NCBI GenBank assembly: GCA_019247335.1
Contig: JAFAPB010000036.1
Location: 1-19,821 of the forward strand
Direction of reading: 5' to 3'
Length of the DNA: 19,821 nt
Source of the DNA: Candidatus Kaiserbacteria bacterium
GTDB taxonomy: Bacteria > Patescibacteriota > Minisyncoccia > Phycocordibacterales > UBA2100
In this document: one piece after another, positions 1 through 6,894 of the stretch
Numbering within the stretch: position 1 is the stretch's first letter
Layout: each line of letters starts with the position of its first letter
Position numbers and translations under genes: made by a program
The notes under the pieces: model-generated
What the model was told of the DNA's origin: nothing
What the model saw: the letters and a program-made list of their open reading frames with translations, nothing else
Databases searched by the model: none

Positions 1-33
1 TCCCGGCGGAAAGCCGGGCGGTGTTGTAGCCAT
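1..33 (-). CDS. 5' end of an unknown protein (partial, runs off window)
   Basis: Only the first eleven codons are inside the window; they read MATTPPGFPPG, a Pro/Gly-rich start that I do not recognise. The call rests on its start region. A GGAGG Shine-Dalgarno lies seven bases before the ATG, and a near-perfect sigma-70 promoter (TTGACA, 17-base spacer, TATTAT) lies about 38 bases further up. The gene follows the 132-aa membrane protein gene on the same strand but is separated from it by a terminator, so it is probably its own transcription unit. A small GC inverted repeat inside these codons (2-18) could be chance. Function unknown. Confidence 0.6.
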   Translation of the reverse strand, partial: MATTPPGFPPG

Positions 34-77
34 GGCGTTTCCTCCGAGGGCGCGAAATGCGCCGAGAAACTCGAAAT

Positions 78-106
78 ATAATATAAAGAAAATGCCGTAT
101 TGTCAA
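78..106 (-). promoter_or_regulatory. Sigma-70 promoter of the left-edge gene
   Basis: On the minus strand, TTGACA (106-101), a 17-base spacer and TATTAT (83-78). Transcription should begin near 71, giving a leader of about 38 bases that carries a GGAGG site. The -35 box overlaps the T-rich tail of the terminator of the upstream gene, so the two units are packed end to end. Confidence 0.8.
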
Positions 107-143
107 GAAAAAGAAGGGTCCCCGGAGCGTGCGCGCTCCGGGG
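105..143 (-). terminator. Intrinsic terminator after the 132-aa membrane protein gene
   Basis: A perfect 10-bp GC-rich stem (134-143 with 120-129) and a four-base loop (130-133). On the minus strand it is followed by a T-rich run ending near 105. It lies just past the stop codon at 159 and fits Rho-independent termination. Confidence 0.8.
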
Positions 144-158
144 CCCGGTGATGATGCC

Positions 159-557
159 CTACGGCATGGCGTTCTTCTCGAGCTGCGACTCGACGTAATT
201 GATCAGCCAGTCGGCGAGACCTGCGATGAGCGAGGTCAGCCAGATCTTGAACGACCAATAATTCATCGAGCTGATGAGGAAGATCGACGCGGCGATCGCC
301 AGGGTGATCAGGTATGATGCCCAGCGATTGTAGACGTTCCACGGCCAGTGCCACGTGGCCTTGGTGAACGGATGCTTGTGCAAGAGCCACGCGATCGGCG
401 CGACCTGCAAGAACAGGTACGCCGACGTGACGACGCCCCACCAGCCGGAAAGGAAGCTCTGCGTCCCGCTCGTGTAGATCCACGGCGTGACGATGAGCGA
501 TCCGGCGACGAGACCGTACGCGATGGATGCGAGCAACGCGATCATTCGAATGCGCAT
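159..557 (-). CDS. Trp-rich four-helix membrane protein, function unknown
   Basis: The 132-aa protein is almost entirely hydrophobic. Predicted membrane segments lie near residues 5-28, 36-60, 78-100 and 103-121, with the polar loop HKHPFTKATWHWPWN between the second and third. It contains eleven tryptophans, several in clusters (GWWG, TWHWPWN), which is very high for its size. Its start is well supported: AGGGGA sits about seven bases before the ATG, and a TTGACA/TATAAT promoter lies 50-80 bases upstream. It appears monocistronic, with a terminator directly downstream. I recognise no family or catalytic motif; a small integral membrane protein of the cell envelope is all that can be said. 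Confidence 0.75.
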   Translation of the reverse strand: MRIRMIALLASIAYGLVAGSLIVTPWIYTSGTQSFLSGWWGVVTSAYLFLQVAPIAWLLHKHPFTKATWHWPWNVYNRWASYLITLAIAASIFLISSMNYWSFKIWLTSLIAGLADWLINYVESQLEKNAMP

Positions 558-609
558 GTGTCATTCCCCTGTGATTCGAGAGATGCGTGTGACCGCATCG
601 ACTCTTTTC

Positions 610-637
610 ATTATAGCATTAATATATCGTCTGTCAA
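610..637 (-). promoter_or_regulatory. Consensus sigma-70 promoter of the 132-aa membrane protein gene
   Basis: On the minus strand, TTGACA (637-632), a 16-base spacer and TATAAT (615-610): both hexamers are perfect. The predicted start near 603 gives a leader of about 46 bases with a Shine-Dalgarno. This is one of the strongest-looking promoters in the window. Confidence 0.85.
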
Positions 638-643
638 GTAGAA

Positions 644-664
644 AGCCGGCCTTGCGGGCCGGCT
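644..664 (-). terminator. Hairpin after the hexapeptide-repeat gene
   Basis: An 8-bp stem (644-651 with 657-664) with a five-base loop, 21 bases past the stop codon at 686. On the minus strand it is followed by only TTTC, so the U-tract is short. It sits just upstream of the next promoter and probably separates the two units. Confidence 0.6.
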
Positions 665-685
665 CTCACTTCCCTCTTTTTTGCG

Positions 686-1705
686 TTAGTTCGCAGCCAC
701 TTTGTGCCAGGAGATATCGCTCGGGATGCCGACCGGCGCCGGATGGCTGGTCGCCACCGAGGAGCTCGTGGGATACGACGCGCTCGTCTGGTACGAGGAG
801 CTGGTCTGGTATGACTGGCTCGTCGCGTAGCTCACGCTCGTGGGCATCGAGTACGACGTGGCGACTGAATCGCTCGTGGGCATCGAGTAGCTCGTTGCGT
901 AGCTGTCGCTTGTACCGACCGAGTAGCTGGTCGGGATCGAATAGCTGACCGGCACACTGTCCGCGATCGTCACGGAATAGCCGGTCGGCACGCTGTAGCC
1001 GGTCGGGATGGAATAGCTGGTCGGGATCGAGTACGAGAGCGGGATCGAGTACGAGGTCGCGATCGAGTCGCTCGTCGGCACGCTGTAGCCGGTCGGGATC
1101 GAATAGCTGGTCGGGATCGAATAGCTGACCGGCACACTGTCCGCGATCGTCACGGAATAGCCGGTCGGCACGCTGTAGCCCGTGGGGATTGAATACGAGA
1201 TCGGAACCGAGTAACCGGTCGGGACGGAGTAACCCGTCGGCACGGAGTACGCGATCGGTACCGAGTAACCGGTAGGCACGCTCACGCCGGTCGGCACTGA
1301 ATACGCGATCTGCGCGGAAGAGCCCGTCGGCACGGAATTCGCGATGGCCGCCGAAGAGCCGGTCGGAATGGACGAAGCGACGACCGCGGACGAGCCCGTC
1401 GGGATCGAGGATGCCGCGCTGACCGACGAGCCGGTACCGATCGAGGACGCGGTCGAGATCGAGTTCGTCAGCACGAAGGAATTTCCCGTCGTGATCGAGC
1501 TCGAGGTCGGCAGCGACTGCATATACGCGATCGCGCAGTTACAGCCGAGGATGGTGTCGGCGGATACGACGAGCGGCAGGCAGTAGAGGCTGAAGAGGAT
1601 CCCGGCAGTGATGCGCAGGAAGCGCATGAGGCCGCGCGATTCAAGCACGCGTTTAAGACCCGGATGCGAGACCTGGATATTTTTTGCCGTGAGATGAGGT
1701 GTCAT
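686..1705 (-). CDS. Secreted Ser/Thr-rich hexapeptide-repeat surface protein
   Basis: The 339-aa protein has a signal peptide or membrane segment (about residues 27-50, MRFLRITAGILF..., possible cleavage after VSA) and then about 40 tandem six-residue units with consensus (Y/S/D)S(V/I)PT(G/S). The last 20 residues are non-repetitive (HPAPVG to KVAAN). There is no LPxTG motif, hydrophobic tail or Cys anchor at the C terminus. The ATG at 1705 lies 3 bases past the sortase stop, suggesting translational coupling; the in-frame ATG at 1627 would start directly at the signal peptide and is a fair alternative. Neither has a good Shine-Dalgarno. The regular Ser/Thr/Pro pattern suits an extended stalk, a beta-solenoid or a glycosylated surface protein; that is inference. 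The gene order suggests a functional link with the sortase. Confidence 0.75.
   Translation of the reverse strand: MTPHLTAKNIQVSHPGLKRVLESRGLMRFLRITAGILFSLYCLPLVVSADTILGCNCAIAYMQSLPTSSSITTGNSFVLTNSISTASSIGTGSSVSAASSIPTGSSAVVASSIPTGSSAAIANSVPTGSSAQIAYSVPTGVSVPTGYSVPIAYSVPTGYSVPTGYSVPISYSIPTGYSVPTGYSVTIADSVPVSYSIPTSYSIPTGYSVPTSDSIATSYSIPLSYSIPTSYSIPTGYSVPTGYSVTIADSVPVSYSIPTSYSVGTSDSYATSYSMPTSDSVATSYSMPTSVSYATSQSYQTSSSYQTSASYPTSSSVATSHPAPVGIPSDISWHKVAAN
923..1180 (-). repeat. Identical ~78-bp DNA repeat, 180-bp period, inside the hexapeptide gene
   Basis: Bases about 923-1000 and 1103-1180 are identical over roughly 78 bp, exactly 180 bp apart, which is ten hexapeptide units. The rest of the gene consists of degenerate 18-bp units. 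The shared block encodes the distinctive stretch YSVTIADSVPVSYSIPTSYS in both copies. This points to a recent in-frame duplication or recombination between repeats. Confidence 0.8.
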
Positions 1706-1708
1706 AAG

Positions 1709-2425
1709 TTATTCTGTGCCGATAAAGTCTGCCTCGAGGATGAAGCGCGCGCTCTTCCCCGTGAGGGTGTCGCAGGTAACGAGCGTGAGCTTCGTGCCCT
1801 GATCGCGCGCGAGCGAGATCGAAACGTTGTCATTGACGTCGGCCGAGCGGACGGACGTCACGGAATACAGGTAGTTGGTGCCGTCCTCGCCGCGCAGCCT
1901 GATCGTGTCGCCCGGTTTCATATTCGGGATCTGGTTGAAGGCCTTGTACATCTGGTTGTGGACGACCGGGAGGTGCGACGAGTGCGCAAAGATGATCATG
2001 TTGCCGCTCTCGCCAAGTTTTGCCGAATCGATGTAACGCGCGGGACCTTTCACGAGGAGCGCGTCGAGCGCGTCCACATTGGTGGTCGACGGATTCTGTA
2101 CCGGCAAATCGACGCCCACGCGGCCGATCGTGATATGGACTGGCAGCTGCGTTTTTGCATTGGTGTCGGATGCGGTCACATGCCGGGGCGGCAAGAGATT
2201 GCCGTTGGCATCAAGCATGAGGAGGTCATCCTGCGAGGACTGTTCGAGATCCGCGAGCGAGGCGGAATCGTCGACGCTGTTCGGCGCGGTGCCGTCAATG
2301 TAGTACGGCACGAAGCCGATCGAATCGGCGACCGAGAGCGACAGTACGAAAAAGACAACGGCCGCGGCGAGAAAGACGGTCTTCGGCGGCTCTGTATTGT
2401 CGGGTGTACGGGCGCTGGAAGCCAT
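1709..2425 (-). CDS. Sortase (cysteine transpeptidase), membrane-anchored
   Basis: This 238-aa protein has an N-terminal membrane segment (about residues 16-34) and a C-terminal sortase domain. The catalytic triad is visible: His148 in IIFAHSS, Cys218 in TLVTCDTLTGK and Arg227 in SARF. Sortases cut a sorting motif and join the product to an amino group on the cell surface or on a pilin; the class cannot be assigned from the sequence alone. I place the start at the ATG at 2425 and not the in-frame ATG at 2443, because a TTGACA/TATTAT promoter covers the first codons of the longer form and its -10 box ends six bases before 2425. The stop is 3 bases before the repeat-protein start, so the two form an operon. 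A recognisable LPxTG substrate is not encoded nearby. Confidence 0.88.
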   Translation of the reverse strand: MASSARTPDNTEPPKTVFLAAAVVFFVLSLSVADSIGFVPYYIDGTAPNSVDDSASLADLEQSSQDDLLMLDANGNLLPPRHVTASDTNAKTQLPVHITIGRVGVDLPVQNPSTTNVDALDALLVKGPARYIDSAKLGESGNMIIFAHSSHLPVVHNQMYKAFNQIPNMKPGDTIRLRGEDGTNYLYSVTSVRSADVNDNVSISLARDQGTKLTLVTCDTLTGKSARFILEADFIGTE

Positions 2426-2431
2426 GGCAAT

Positions 2432-2460
2432 ATAATACTTCATCTAATGGCGATTGTCAA
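2432..2460 (-). promoter_or_regulatory. Leaderless-type promoter of the sortase operon
   Basis: On the minus strand, TTGACA (2460-2455), a 17-base spacer and TATTAT (2437-2432), followed by six bases and then the ATG. Transcription should begin at or within a base of the A of the start codon, so the mRNA would have no 5' leader. The alternative ATG at 2443 falls inside the spacer. Confidence 0.8.
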
Positions 2461-2479
2461 GTACTCCTCCATTCGGCCC

Positions 2480-2508
2480 TTGACAAACCTGTATTCCCAT
2501 GTAAATAT
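2480..2508 (+). promoter_or_regulatory. Likely promoter of the CARDB protein gene
   Basis: A perfect TTGACA (2480-2485) with weak -10 candidates 16-17 bases further on (TAAATA at 2502 or AAATAT at 2503). It lies back to back with the sortase promoter, about 20 bases apart, so one regulator or supercoiling state could affect both. The -10 assignment is uncertain. Confidence 0.5.
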
Positions 2509-2545
2509 GCCGCCACTTACACGTAAGCGTTTTTATCTATTACCT

Positions 2546-3541
2546 ATGTCCGACGGACACGCAGCGCCCCCGCAGCACACGCCTCCGCGCAACGAAAATC
2601 GCACGGTCATCATGATCTCGAATATTCTCGCGATCGTCGGCTTTCTCATTCTCATCGTCATCATCATCTGGGGCTTGCTCCACATCGCTTCCCTTTCCTC
2701 GGGGGCCTTCTCCGGCATTTTCAAGACGCAGAAGTCGAGCACGGTCAGCGTGAGTGCGCCTGCGAGCTCCGTTTCCGGCCAGCCGGTCAAGATCTCGTGG
2801 AACTATTCGACGAACGACACGGGACGCTATGCATTTCTCTATGAGTGCACGCCGGGACTCGATTTCGGCGCGCCGGTCATGCAGCCGGGTACGACGACGG
2901 TCTCGCTCGTCCGCATTCCTTGTGGTGCTTCCTTTACGCTCGGCAACGCCACGAGCTCGATCATCCTCGTGCCGGTGCTCTCGACCACGACGCCGAAGAC
3001 CGCGCAGATGACGATCATTTTCATGGCGTCGTCGAACAGCACGCAGGCGCACGGCACCGCCAAAATGACGGTGAACCCCGGCATGGCTCCTGTCGCGACC
3101 TCGACCACGCCGAGCCCGAAGCCTGAACGAGAGCCGTCACCCACGCCGACGCCCTCGCCTTCACCCGAGCCGACGCCGCGCCCGACCGGCCCCGCGGATC
3201 TCAAGGTATCGATCCTCTCGATCTCGACTGATCCTTCCGGATTCTCGACCGCGGTCTTCGATATCTCGAATATCGGCAACTCGTCGACCGGCACGTACTA
3301 CTTCACGGCGACCCTGCCGACCGCGCAGCCGTACACCTTCTACTCGCAGCCGCAGGCCTCGCTCACGCCGGGCTCGCACATCGTGAACACGCTGCGCTTC
3401 TCACAGACGGTGAACGGCGTCTTCAGCGTCGTCGTCGATCCGCAGAATATGGTGCCCGAAGCGAACGAAGGTAATAATTCGATCTCGCAGCCGGTGTACT
3501 ACGCGGGATACAATCCGTCGATCCCGTATCAGACGTACTAA
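2546..3541 (+). CDS. Membrane-anchored surface protein with Ig-like and CARDB domains
   Basis: The 331-aa protein has a short polar N-terminus, one membrane helix (about residues 23-48), an Ig-like beta domain (about 64-177, opening STVSVSAPASSVSGQPVKIS, with two Cys at 101 and 126), a Pro/Ser/Thr linker rich in PSPTPTPSP (about 184-216) and a C-terminal CARDB domain (about 217-325). The CARDB signature VVDPQNMVPEANEGNN is clear. CARDB domains are adhesion-type beta-sandwiches common in surface proteins. The orientation is probably helix at the membrane and domains outside. It is divergent from the sortase operon. The start is uncertain: the ATG at 2507 would add 13 residues but overlaps the likely -10 region, and neither start has a Shine-Dalgarno. 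A terminator follows. Confidence 0.82.
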   Translation: MSDGHAAPPQHTPPRNENRTVIMISNILAIVGFLILIVIIIWGLLHIASLSSGAFSGIFKTQKSSTVSVSAPASSVSGQPVKISWNYSTNDTGRYAFLYECTPGLDFGAPVMQPGTTTVSLVRIPCGASFTLGNATSSIILVPVLSTTTPKTAQMTIIFMASSNSTQAHGTAKMTVNPGMAPVATSTTPSPKPEREPSPTPTPSPSPEPTPRPTGPADLKVSILSISTDPSGFSTAVFDISNIGNSSTGTYYFTATLPTAQPYTFYSQPQASLTPGSHIVNTLRFSQTVNGVFSVVVDPQNMVPEANEGNNSISQPVYYAGYNPSIPYQTY

Positions 3542-3551
3542 AATGGAAATG

Positions 3552-3587
3552 AAAGCGGCCGCGCGAGAGCGCAGCCGCTTCTTTTTA
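3552..3587 (+). terminator. Terminator between convergent genes, probably bidirectional
   Basis: An outer 7-bp stem (3553-3559 with 3574-3580), a one-base-pair mismatch, an inner 4-bp stem (3561-3564 with 3569-3572) and a GAGA loop, followed on the plus strand by CTTTTTA. The minus-strand side is also T-rich (complement of 3542-3554), so it can serve the protease gene ending at 3588 too. Confidence 0.85.
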
Positions 3588-4700
3588 TTAAAAGGGCTTT
3601 TGGTTGCGGTCGAGCACCGCGCCGAATTTGAGTCCGATACGCCGTGCCTGTCTGATCTCGTCGGGTCCGTGGAAGAGTCCGAAGTCGATCGAAAGTCCGT
3701 TATATGAGAGAAGACCGCCCCGGTGCATGCAACCGGCCATTTTGCCGCCTTTCATGACAGGACAGCCCGACATGCCTTGGATGTACCGATACCACTCTCC
3801 TCCGTCATTACGATCCACACACTCCCCTGGCGGCGCGATGATGATGAAGCTGTTCTCAGCGAAGCGGACATCACGATCCTTATATCGGGCGTATTTTCCT
3901 AAGAATTTTGCGAGGTGCGGGGTCACTCTGACGGCGATCGAAGGATAGAGCTTGGTTCCGTCCGCTGCCGCCGTTGCATCCGCATCGAGTCCCGCGGCGG
4001 CGACAATCTCGCCGTGGACCTCATTGTTGTTTAAGAGGAGATCGACCGGCTTCGACATTTCGTTCACCTTTTGATTGTTGTACGGCATCTCGATATGCAC
4101 GACATCGAGCGCATGCTGTTCCGAAAGTTTTTTGAGATTTTCGTACGTTGTCGCATCGGGAAAATAAGGACGGTATTCAGGGCTTGCTTCTACCACGTGC
4201 CAATCCGTCAGGTAATTTCTGGCATTCAGATACGCGCCATTGCCTTTTTCCGTAGCGCCGATCGTGACGGGGCCGCTGTTGATACTTTTCGTGACCGGCG
4301 CCGCGCTCCGTAACGCGTACGAATGCGAGACGGACGGCCACTCTGAAGTCGACACATCATACTTGGTTCCTTTCACGTGAGCGCGCAAAAGCGGCGGCAT
4401 CGCATTGATCAGCTTGAAAAGCTCATCATCCGTACCACTCTCCAAAATACGGCGGCCTTCGGGCCCCCGTATGAAATCCTGGGCGCGCTTCACTTCGGCG
4501 TCGATGAGTTGCTCGCGCTCTGTCGCCGGCATTGCATTCCAATTGCGCTCAAAACGCATTCTATTTTTTCGCTCCGCGTCGACCTCGCTCGTGAGGCCCA
4601 GGAATGCGGCTGCGGCTTCGGTCGGTTTTTCAAGCGCAGCAGCTGCGCCCATGGCTGCCCCGGCGCGCAGAAGATTGCGACGCGAAAATTCCATTCCCAT
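3588..4700 (-). CDS. Tat-exported trypsin-like serine protease (inferred)
   Basis: The 370-aa protein begins with a twin-arginine-type signal: SRRNLLRAG at residues 6-14, a weakly hydrophobic Ala-rich core and an AAAA region near 30. The second half looks like a chymotrypsin-fold protease. His168 lies in LTDWHVV (compare LTAAHV), Asp199 in ALDVVHIE and Ser311 in GMSGCPV (compare GNSGGP), followed by a strand motif GGKMAGCMHRGG. Order and spacing fit a His-Asp-Ser triad. Residues 40-110 are a helical, charged segment of unknown role. The ATG has TATAAT six bases upstream and no Shine-Dalgarno, and the promoter overlaps the end of gyrB. The family is inferred from motifs; the substrate is unknown. 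The residue between Ser and Pro is Cys instead of the usual Gly. Confidence 0.7.
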   Translation of the reverse strand: MGMEFSRRNLLRAGAAMGAAAALEKPTEAAAAFLGLTSEVDAERKNRMRFERNWNAMPATEREQLIDAEVKRAQDFIRGPEGRRILESGTDDELFKLINAMPPLLRAHVKGTKYDVSTSEWPSVSHSYALRSAAPVTKSINSGPVTIGATEKGNGAYLNARNYLTDWHVVEASPEYRPYFPDATTYENLKKLSEQHALDVVHIEMPYNNQKVNEMSKPVDLLLNNNEVHGEIVAAAGLDADATAAADGTKLYPSIAVRVTPHLAKFLGKYARYKDRDVRFAENSFIIIAPPGECVDRNDGGEWYRYIQGMSGCPVMKGGKMAGCMHRGGLLSYNGLSIDFGLFHGPDEIRQARRIGLKFGAVLDRNQKPF

Positions 4701-4706
4701 GCGGGA

Positions 4707-4712
4707 ATTATA
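4707..4712 (-). promoter_or_regulatory. -10 box of the protease gene (leaderless type)
   Basis: A perfect TATAAT on the minus strand, six bases before the ATG at 4700. No convincing TTGACA lies 16-18 bases upstream. The region overlaps the last codons and stop of gyrB. Confidence 0.6.
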
Positions 4713-4732
4713 CCGCCGTTATAAGGTGCGGG

Positions 4733-6787
4733 TTATATGTCCAGCGTCGCTTCTTTTGCGTGGGACTGAATGAATGATTTGCGCGCGGGGACATCGGTGC
4801 CCATGAGCATATCGAATACGATGTCGGCATCCTGCGCGTCTTCGATCGTCACCTGCTTCAGGATGCGTCGAACCGGATCCATCGTCGTTTCCCACAGCTC
4901 CTCAGAGTTCATCTCGCCCAAGCCCTTGTAGCGCTGCACGGAGATTTTCGCGCTCTTTTTCTGCTTCGGATTTTCTTCTTCCACCTCTTCGGCTCCTTCC
5001 TCGCTCGTGTCCTGGATCTCTTCCGGTTCGATATCGGCTTCTTTTCCTGCGATCTTGATGCGCTCGTCGTCGGAGTACGCATAGAAGACCTCCTTCCCTT
5101 TTTTGATCTTGAAAAGCGGCGGCTGTGCGATGTAGAGATAGCCGCCGTCTATGATCGGTCGGAAATGGCGGTACATGAGCGTAAGTAGGAGCGTCCGGAT
5201 GTGCGCGCCATCGACGTCGGCATCGGTTGCGATGATGATCTTGTGATAGCGCAGTTTGCCGATATCGAAAATGTCGCCGATCGCAGTCCCGAGCGCGACG
5301 ACCAGATTCTTGATCTGTTCCGAGGCAAGCATCTTGTCGAGACGTGCGCGTTCGATGTTGAGGATCTTGCCGCGCAAAGGCAGGATCGCCTGCGTGCGTC
5401 GGTCGCGGCCCATTTTGGCTGTACCGCCTGCTGAATCTCCCTCGACGATGAAAAGCTCCGCTTCTTCCGCGCGCTTGGTCTGGCAATCCGCGAGCTTGCC
5501 CGGCAGCGTCATGCCGTCGAGCGCGCCCTTGCGGAGGATCGAATCTTTGGCGGCTTTCGCGGCCTTGCGCGCTTTCATTGCGAGCGTGACCTTGCCGATG
5601 ATCGCACGCGCTTCATCCGGGTGCTCTTCGAGGAATGTCGAGAACGCTTCACTGAAAACAGCTTCGGTCGCTCCGCGCGCCTCCACAGAGCCGAGCTTGC
5701 CCTTGGTCTGGCCTTCGAATTGGATCTCGCGCAATTTTACGGACACGACGGCCGTCAATCCTTCAAGTACGTCATCACCGGTGAAGCTCTCGCTGTCTTT
5801 GCCGCCGTTTTTCGCGTTGATCGTACGCGTGAGCGCCGCTTTGAAACCGGTCACGTGCGTGCCGCCCTCGGCGTTGTAGATGTTGTTGGCAAATGCGGAG
5901 ATGCGGGAGGTGATATCGTCTACATACTGCAGCGCGATCTCCACCATGACGCCGTCCTGCTCCTTCTCGACATAAAAGATCGTCTTGTGGACCGGTTCGA
6001 GATAGTGATTCTGGAACTGCACGAGCGAGCGAAGACCCCCCTCGAAGTAGAAGGTCATCGACGGCGCATCGATGCCGAGCTCACGAAGATAAAAAACCTC
6101 CTCGTCATTCACCGCGCCGGCATTACGCAGATCGAGGATCGAGATGCGTAGCCCCCGCACAAGGTACGCCTGCTGGCGCATATGCGCGACGATGCGATCC
6201 CAGTTGAACGAGCGGTCGGGAAAAATTTCGCCGTCGGGCTGGAAGGTCGTGATGGTGCCATGGAGCTTCGAGGCGCCGGTCTTTTTCGTCTTGCCCACCG
6301 GTTTGCCGCCGTTTTTATATTCCTGTACGTGCTCACCACCGTCGCGATGTACGACGACGCGTACGTTGGTCGAGAGCGCATTGACAACCGCCGCGCCGAC
6401 GCCGTGAAGACCGCCGGAAACTTTGTATCCCTCACCGCCGAATTTGCCGCCCGCATGAAGGACCGTCATGACGGTCTCGAGCGCGGAGACCTTGGTCTTG
6501 GGGTGAATATCAACAGGGATGCCGCGGCCATTGTCGGCGACGCGAACCTTGTTATCAGGCAGAATCGCGATCTCGATGTCGTTGCAGAAGCCGCCCATCG
6601 CCTCGTCGCGCGAGTTATCGAAGATCTCCCACAGCAAATGATGGAGACCGTCGCTGCCGGTCGTGCCGATGTACATGCCCGGTCGGCGACGCACCGCCTC
6701 GAGACCTTCGAGTACCGTGATCTGCTCGGCTCCGTATGACGAGCCCGCCTTCGCGGCGGGAGCTTTTTTTGCCTTGGTTTCAGCCAT
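4733..6787 (-). CDS. gyrB: DNA gyrase subunit B
   Basis: The ATPase subunit of the type II topoisomerase that introduces negative supercoils together with GyrA. The 684-aa protein has the GHKL ATPase domain (NSRDEA at 58-63, DNGRGIPVD at 85-93, GLHGVGAAVVNALS at 126-139), the transducer domain, and a TOPRIM domain with EGDSAGG (449-455) and DADVDGAHIR (522-531). The C-terminal RYKGLGEM (619-626) and the TTMDP...IEDA segment favour GyrB over ParE. An acidic insert of about 30 residues (585-614) rich in Glu precedes the RYKGLGEM motif. An N-terminal Lys/Ala-rich tail of about 15 residues precedes the conserved domain. An extended -10 box lies 13 bases before the ATG and there is no Shine-Dalgarno. 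gyrA is not in the window. Confidence 0.97.
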   Translation of the reverse strand: MAETKAKKAPAAKAGSSYGAEQITVLEGLEAVRRRPGMYIGTTGSDGLHHLLWEIFDNSRDEAMGGFCNDIEIAILPDNKVRVADNGRGIPVDIHPKTKVSALETVMTVLHAGGKFGGEGYKVSGGLHGVGAAVVNALSTNVRVVVHRDGGEHVQEYKNGGKPVGKTKKTGASKLHGTITTFQPDGEIFPDRSFNWDRIVAHMRQQAYLVRGLRISILDLRNAGAVNDEEVFYLRELGIDAPSMTFYFEGGLRSLVQFQNHYLEPVHKTIFYVEKEQDGVMVEIALQYVDDITSRISAFANNIYNAEGGTHVTGFKAALTRTINAKNGGKDSESFTGDDVLEGLTAVVSVKLREIQFEGQTKGKLGSVEARGATEAVFSEAFSTFLEEHPDEARAIIGKVTLAMKARKAAKAAKDSILRKGALDGMTLPGKLADCQTKRAEEAELFIVEGDSAGGTAKMGRDRRTQAILPLRGKILNIERARLDKMLASEQIKNLVVALGTAIGDIFDIGKLRYHKIIIATDADVDGAHIRTLLLTLMYRHFRPIIDGGYLYIAQPPLFKIKKGKEVFYAYSDDERIKIAGKEADIEPEEIQDTSEEGAEEVEEENPKQKKSAKISVQRYKGLGEMNSEELWETTMDPVRRILKQVTIEDAQDADIVFDMLMGTDVPARKSFIQSHAKEATLDI

Positions 6788-6800
6788 GTTTAGTAGATGA

Positions 6801-6809
6801 AGTATAGCA
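6801..6809 (-). promoter_or_regulatory. Extended -10 promoter of gyrB
   Basis: TGCTATACT on the minus strand (6809-6801), the TGnTANNNT form, with no clear -35. It ends 13 bases before the gyrB ATG, predicting a leader of about seven bases. Confidence 0.6.
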
Positions 6810-6822
6810 AAAAAGAGCTCAA

Positions 6823-6850
6823 TTGCCTAGGGGTCAAATGCTGATAAAGT
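6823..6850 (+). promoter_or_regulatory. Candidate promoter of the 99-aa secreted protein gene
   Basis: TTGCCT (6823-6828), a 16-base spacer and TAAAGT (6845-6850), with TGA directly before the -10 (extended form). The predicted start near 6857 gives a leader of about 38 bases with a purine-rich ribosome site. Confidence 0.5.
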
Positions 6851-6894
6851 GGCTTAAGCAGGGCCATTTTTCAGTGCCCGAGGGAGAGTTTGGA

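Noticed and set aside
686..1705. The repetitive region as a CRISPR array or tandem satellite
   Set aside because: The repeats are 18-bp coding units with no spacers and stay in one open frame with a signal peptide.
1664..2545. Extension of the CARDB protein frame upstream of 2546
   Set aside because: The open frame crosses the sortase gene on the opposite strand and has no membrane or domain pattern; it is a shadow of the GC-rich coding strand.
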